From: Pelagibacteraceae bacterium
GTDB lineage: Bacteria > Pseudomonadota > Alphaproteobacteria > Pelagibacterales > Pelagibacteraceae
Length of the DNA: 20,464 nucleotides
Assembly (NCBI GenBank): GCA_008638025.1
Contig: VTPF01000004.1
Coordinates: 1-20,464 of the forward strand
Direction: 5' to 3'
Shown here: piece after piece, positions 17,685 through 20,464 of the stretch
Layout of the letters: each line of letters starts with the position of its first letter
How positions within the stretch are numbered: the stretch's first letter is position 1
Translations under genes and position numbers: made by a program
The notes under the pieces: model-generated
Database searches by the model: none
Told to the model about the DNA's origin: nothing
The model's input: only the letters and a program-made list of their open reading frames with translations

Positions 17685-18241
17685 TATTTAAAATTCCTAA
17701 CATCCTAACTCTTGGAAGATTAATTTTGGTTCCAGTTTTAGTATTTGCTTATTATTTACCTGGATCATTAGGAGATTGGTTATCTTTTTCTGTTTTTGTA
17801 TTAGCAAGTTTTACCGACTTTTTAGATGGTTTTTTTGCAAGACTTTTAAAACAACAATCTAAGTTAGGAGAACTATTGGATCCAATTGCAGATAAAATTA
17901 TTGTTGTGACTGCACTTGTTCTTTTAGTTGCCGATAATCAAATTAAAGGGCAAGAAGTAATTGCATGTATTATTATTATTTGTAGAGAAATTCTTGTTTC
18001 TGGTTTAAGAGAATATTTAGCTAAATTTAAATTAAGAATGCCAGTTTCCAATATGGCTAAAATTAAAACTTTTTTTCAAATGTTTTCTATTTCTATTCTT
18101 CTAGCCGGACCTTCAGCAGATCAACTATTATTTGGCCTGGGTTCTGAGATTGGTATAATTCTTCTTTGGATTTCAGCTGCTCTAACTTTAATAACTGGAT
18201 ATTCTTATCTTAAAAAAGGCATAGATCATGCAATCGATTAA
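17681..18241 (+). CDS. pgsA: CDP-diacylglycerol-glycerol-3-phosphate 3-phosphatidyltransferase PgsA
   Basis: Inner-membrane enzyme that makes phosphatidylglycerophosphate from CDP-diacylglycerol and glycerol-3-phosphate, the committed step to phosphatidylglycerol and cardiolipin. The 186-residue protein begins IPNILTLGRLILVPVLV and carries the complete CDP-alcohol phosphotransferase motif: Asp46, Asp49-Gly50, Ala53-Arg54, Gly63, Asp67 and Asp71, with exact family spacing. Several hydrophobic segments (about 12-27, 33-45, 73-84, 90-105, 133-145, 152-172) fit a multi-span membrane protein. It overlaps uvrC by 4 nt; uvrC-pgsA linkage is common in proteobacteria. It ends 2 bp before the opposing ilvE stop. 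Confidence 0.96.
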   Translation: MIFKIPNILTLGRLILVPVLVFAYYLPGSLGDWLSFSVFVLASFTDFLDGFFARLLKQQSKLGELLDPIADKIIVVTALVLLVADNQIKGQEVIACIIIICREILVSGLREYLAKFKLRMPVSNMAKIKTFFQMFSISILLAGPSADQLLFGLGSEIGIILLWISAALTLITGYSYLKKGIDHAID

Positions 18242-18243
18242 CT

Positions 18244-19122
18244 TTATTTTCTAACTAAAGATTGATATTCGTCTGATAATTTTCCTATTAAGTCCAAAAC
18301 TTCAAAAGAATAATTTCCAATTTGCGAAACTGGTGTCACCTCTGCTGCTGATCCAGTTAGAAAACAACCTTTGTAACCTGATAGTTCCTCAAGTTTTATT
18401 TTTTTTTCTATTACTTTTACTTGAAGCTGCTTTGCTATCTCTATGACTGTTCTTCTAGTAATTCCGTTTAAAAAACTATCTGCAATTGGAGTGTAAATTT
18501 CAGTTTGTTCCTTGTTAATAAAAAAAACATTTGCCCCAGTGGCTTCAGCTATATTTCCTTGATAATCTAACATCATGGAGTCGTTATACCCATTTTTTTC
18601 AGCCTCATGTTTTGAAAGAGTATTTATCATATAATTTCCAGCTGCTTTAGTATCCCAAGGAATGGAGTCCGGAGCTGGCTTTCTCCATTTAGAAATATCT
18701 AATTTAATTCCGTGTAATTTTATTTTTGGATCAAAATAAGATCCCCATACCCAGGCTGCAATTGCAAAATGAATTGTGTTATTTTGCGCAGATACTGCCA
18801 TCATCTCACTTCCTCTCCAAGCGATTGGTCTTACATATCCATTTTCAATTTTTTGAACTTCAACTACTTCTTTGCAAAACTTATCTATATCGCTCACAGA
18901 ATAGGGAATTTTAAAACCCATTCTACTTGCAGAATAAACTAATCTTTCGCTATGCTCTGTTAATTTAAATATTTTTCCATTATAAACTCTTTCTCCCTCA
19001 AATACTGCACTTGCATAATGTAGCCCATGGGTAAGAACGTGCAGCTTAGCATCCTGCCAATCAACAAGTTTTCCATCTAGCCATATTTTTCCAGTTCTTT
19101 TGTCGTAAGGTATATTTTCCAT
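18244..19122 (-). CDS. ilvE: Branched-chain amino acid aminotransferase
   Basis: Class IV (D-alanine aminotransferase fold) PLP enzyme catalysing the last step of valine, leucine and isoleucine synthesis and its reverse. The 292-residue protein shows the family opening IWLDGKLVDWQDAKLHVLTHGLHYASAVFEG-type sequence (13-43), YVRPIAWRG (96-104), the PLP Lys159 in PWDTKAAGNYM, and the PLP-binding Glu193 in IAEATGANVFF. ITRRTVIEIA and TGSAAEVTPV near the end fit as well. Related class IV enzymes (aminodeoxychorismate lyase, D-amino acid transaminase) are shorter and lack this pattern, so BCAT is preferred. The promoter may lie in the 72-bp divergent region before the MarR gene, where TTGATA (19182-19187) and TATATT (19158-19163) stand 18 nt apart on the minus strand. 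Confidence 0.94.
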   Translation of the reverse strand: MENIPYDKRTGKIWLDGKLVDWQDAKLHVLTHGLHYASAVFEGERVYNGKIFKLTEHSERLVYSASRMGFKIPYSVSDIDKFCKEVVEVQKIENGYVRPIAWRGSEMMAVSAQNNTIHFAIAAWVWGSYFDPKIKLHGIKLDISKWRKPAPDSIPWDTKAAGNYMINTLSKHEAEKNGYNDSMMLDYQGNIAEATGANVFFINKEQTEIYTPIADSFLNGITRRTVIEIAKQLQVKVIEKKIKLEELSGYKGCFLTGSAAEVTPVSQIGNYSFEVLDLIGKLSDEYQSLVRK

Positions 19123-19152
19123 TCAGAATTAGTTTTCAATTATTTTTGTTTC

Positions 19153-19187
19153 AATATAATATATGTCAATAAAGCTGACTATATCAA
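19153..19187. promoter_or_regulatory. Divergent ilvE / MarR-gene promoter region
   Basis: This part of the 72-bp gap holds plausible boxes for both directions. On the minus strand TTGATA (19182-19187) and TATATT (19158-19163) are 18 nt apart and would serve ilvE. On the plus strand a perfect TATAAT lies at 19155-19160, about 35 nt before the MarR start codon, but I see no convincing -35 box for it. In AT-rich DNA such boxes arise by chance, so confidence is limited. Confidence 0.35.
19161..19184. promoter_or_regulatory. Imperfect dyad, candidate MarR operator
   Basis: ATATGTCA (19161-19168) and TGACTATAT (19176-19184) form an inverted repeat around a 7-nt centre; GTCA/TGAC pair exactly and the AT flanks pair after a one-base offset. 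The dyad overlaps the -10 and spacer positions proposed for ilvE and sits just after the TATAAT proposed for the MarR gene. MarR proteins often bind short dyads beside their own gene, which makes this a candidate operator; the assignment is inference. Confidence 0.3.
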
Positions 19188-19194
19188 CGAATTT

Positions 19195-19632
19195 ATGCAA
19201 GACTTTTTATATTTAAGAGAAAATAACATCAAGGAAATAATAGAGTTAATGCTTGAGGCTTATACTAACTCATATTCCGATCCATATGATATTTTAAAAA
19301 AAAATTCTTTTGGCAAAGCTCATCACAGGTTAATTTGCACAGTAGATACACACCCTGGCATAAAGGTTGCTGATTTAATCAAAAAATTAAAAATAACAAA
19401 ACAAAGCTTAAGCAGAGTTCTTCAGGAACTAATTAAAAAAGGAATAGTTTCTCAATTAAAAGGTGATGAGGATGGAAGGCAAAGGTTATTGCATCTTACA
19501 GAAAAAGGGAAAAAAATTAGTGATGAAATTTTTCACAAACAAAAAAAAAGAATACTAGAAGCATTTAAAAATTCTGATTCTAGTGAAGTATTAAATTTTA
19601 AAAAAGTTTTACAAAAAATTATAGGAAGCTAA
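19195..19632 (+). CDS. MarR-family transcriptional regulator
   Basis: A 145-residue winged-helix protein of the MarR family, which binds DNA as a dimer and usually controls neighbouring genes. The helix-turn-helix lies at about 55-82 (IKVADLIKKLKITKQSLSRV, then LQELIKKGIV), followed by the wing DEDGRQRLLHLTEKG (91-105) typical of MarR proteins. The remaining N- and C-terminal helices would form the dimer interface. The ATG at 19195 has no Shine-Dalgarno sequence. It abuts a response-regulator gene; a MarR gene joined to an OmpR-type regulator recalls the petP-petR pair of Rhodobacter, so this may be the PetP counterpart. Its ligand, if any, is unknown. Confidence 0.9.
   Translation: MQDFLYLRENNIKEIIELMLEAYTNSYSDPYDILKKNSFGKAHHRLICTVDTHPGIKVADLIKKLKITKQSLSRVLQELIKKGIVSQLKGDEDGRQRLLHLTEKGKKISDEIFHKQKKRILEAFKNSDSSEVLNFKKVLQKIIGS
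19623..19628 (+). promoter_or_regulatory. Shine-Dalgarno sequence of the response-regulator gene
   Basis: AGGAAG ends 4 nt before the ATG at 19633, inside the last codons of the MarR gene. It supports that ATG as the start and hints at separate ribosome loading on the second gene. It is one of the few clear ribosome binding sites in this window. Confidence 0.45.
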
Positions 19633-20316
19633 ATGGAAGTGGAAGAAAAAAAACATATTTTGGTAGTAGATGATGATGATCGAATAAGAGAACTTATCAA
19701 AGAATATCTTGAGAATAATAACTTTTATGTAACTACTGCAAAACACGCAGAGGATGCAAAAAATAAAATAAAATTAATAAAATTCGATTTAATTATTTTA
19801 GATATAATGATGCCAGGTCAAAATGGATTAGATCTAACTAAGGAAATAAAGTCCTCTAATGACCAGCCAATAATTTTGCTAACTGCTATGGGAGAAACCT
19901 CTGATCGAATTTCTGGATTGGAAACTGGAGCCGATGATTATCTACCCAAACCTTTTGAACCTAAAGAACTATTACTGAGAATAAAAAATATTTTAAAAAG
20001 AATTAAAAAAAATAAAAATTTAAATCCAATATTAAAGTTTGGATCTATTAAAGTCGACTTACAAAAAATGTCTATTTCTTCTAAGAAAGGAGAAATCAAG
20101 CTTAATTCAGCAGAAAAATCTTTACTTGAAACTATGGTTTTATCTGTTGGACAAGTATTTCAAAGAGAGCAAATTTCAAAAATAGTAAGTCTTACCAAAG
20201 AAAGAGCGGTCGATGTGATGATAACAAGACTTCGGCAGAAAATTGAACCAGATCCTAAAAATCCAAAATACCTTCAAACAGTGCGAGGTAATGGCTATGT
20301 GCTTTGGACTGATTGA
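19633..20316 (+). CDS. OmpR/PhoB-family response regulator
   Basis: A 227-residue two-component regulator: an N-terminal receiver (about 7-122) and a C-terminal OmpR-type winged helix (about 134-225). Receiver residues are complete: the acidic pocket VVDDDD (11-16), the phosphorylated Asp57 in LIILDIMMPG, Thr84 in ILLTAMGE and Lys106 in YLPKPF. The effector domain has LNSAEKSLLETMVLSVGQVFQR-type features, the recognition segment RAVDVMITRLRQKIEPDP and the wing YLQTVRGNGYVL. It starts directly after the MarR stop and is followed 2 nt later by an EnvZ-like kinase, its likely partner. The order MarR-regulator-kinase beside ilvE resembles the PetP/PetR arrangement of alphaproteobacteria; the name PetR is plausible but not proven from sequence alone. 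Confidence 0.93.
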   Translation: MEVEEKKHILVVDDDDRIRELIKEYLENNNFYVTTAKHAEDAKNKIKLIKFDLIILDIMMPGQNGLDLTKEIKSSNDQPIILLTAMGETSDRISGLETGADDYLPKPFEPKELLLRIKNILKRIKKNKNLNPILKFGSIKVDLQKMSISSKKGEIKLNSAEKSLLETMVLSVGQVFQREQISKIVSLTKERAVDVMITRLRQKIEPDPKNPKYLQTVRGNGYVLWTD

Positions 20317-20318
20317 AA

Positions 20319-20464
20319 ATGCTTAAAAAAATTTTACCTAAAACTATTTTTTTTCGTTATTTAATAATAATTATTGCTCCAGTTCTAATTCTACAAATAA
20401 TTTTAACGGTTGTTTTTTTTGATAGCTTGTGGATCAAAACTAACAAGGGTCTTGTAAGGTCTTT
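20319..20464 (+). CDS. EnvZ-like sensor histidine kinase, N-terminal fragment cut by window end
   Basis: Forty-eight complete codons run open to the right edge. They start at ATG 20319, 2 nt after the response-regulator stop. The translation begins MLKKILPKTIFFRYLIIIIA, then a hydrophobic stretch to about residue 34 (PVLILQIILTVVFF) and DSLWIKTNKGLVRS. This positive N-terminus plus membrane helix followed by FFDxxW is what EnvZ-type kinases show before their periplasmic sensor region. Location beside an OmpR-type regulator supports a cognate kinase. HAMP, dimerisation and ATPase domains would lie beyond the window, so the class is inferred from the start and the context only. Confidence 0.7.
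   Translation, partial: MLKKILPKTIFFRYLIIIIAPVLILQIILTVVFFDSLWIKTNKGLVRS

Noticed and set aside
1..20464. Mobile elements, CRISPR repeats, phage genes or toxin-antitoxin pairs.
   Set aside because: No direct-repeat array, transposase, integrase or terminal inverted repeat was seen, and all long frames belong to housekeeping families with uniform composition.

Overview
The window is a gene-dense, strongly AT-rich stretch (by eye about 30% G+C, not computed) of ordinary bacterial chromosome. The protein set looks alphaproteobacterial: an RpoD with a long N-terminal half, a DnaG whose zinc-ribbon ligands are mostly replaced, a UvrB with an EGGKxF-type N-terminal extension, a FolM-like reductase next to FolB, and a MarR/OmpR/EnvZ-like cluster divergent from ilvE. 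Very low G+C, near-zero intergenic space and overlapping genes suggest a streamlined marine lineage such as Pelagibacterales (SAR11) or a relative. This placement is inference; no rRNA or other decisive marker is present.

Layout. (1) 44-4179, minus strand: yqeY-dnaG-rpoD, a macromolecular-synthesis operon without rpsU (primase and the housekeeping sigma factor). (2) 4293-8682, plus strand: carA-carB, divergent from yqeY, encoding carbamoyl-phosphate synthetase for pyrimidine and arginine synthesis. A good sigma70-type promoter lies in the 113-bp gap. (3) 8683-10310, minus strand: an ELM1-family protein and a 2-oxoglutarate/Fe(II) oxygenase, translationally coupled. This is the least understood part of the window. 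(4) 10358-11308, plus: trxB. (5) 11305-12504, minus: an aspartate-type aminotransferase. (6) 12520-18241, plus: a compact run uvrB - FolM-like SDR - folB - uvrC - pgsA, combining nucleotide excision repair, pterin/folate metabolism and phosphatidylglycerol synthesis. (7) 18244-19122, minus: ilvE. (8) 19195 to the right edge, plus: a MarR regulator, an OmpR-type response regulator and the first 48 codons of an EnvZ-like sensor kinase cut by the window end.

Neighbouring genes usually touch. ATGA-type 4-nt overlaps join yqeY/dnaG, ELM1/oxygenase, folB/uvrC and uvrC/pgsA; carA and carB overlap by 17 nt; uvrB/SDR and marR/response regulator abut. The three convergent pairs have 0 bp, a 4-nt overlap and 2 bp between them, leaving no room for a dedicated terminator. 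Shine-Dalgarno sequences are rare; rpoD and the response regulator have the clearest ones.

I found no tRNA, rRNA, riboswitch, CRISPR array, insertion sequence, prophage gene or attachment site. No gene-free stretch exceeds 300 bases; the longest is the 113 bp before carA. I see no clear undescribed multi-gene system. The points most worth a second look are the DnaG zinc-site loss, the carA start with its T5 tract, the ELM1/oxygenase pair, the pterin genes inside the uvr cluster, and the dyad between ilvE and the MarR gene.
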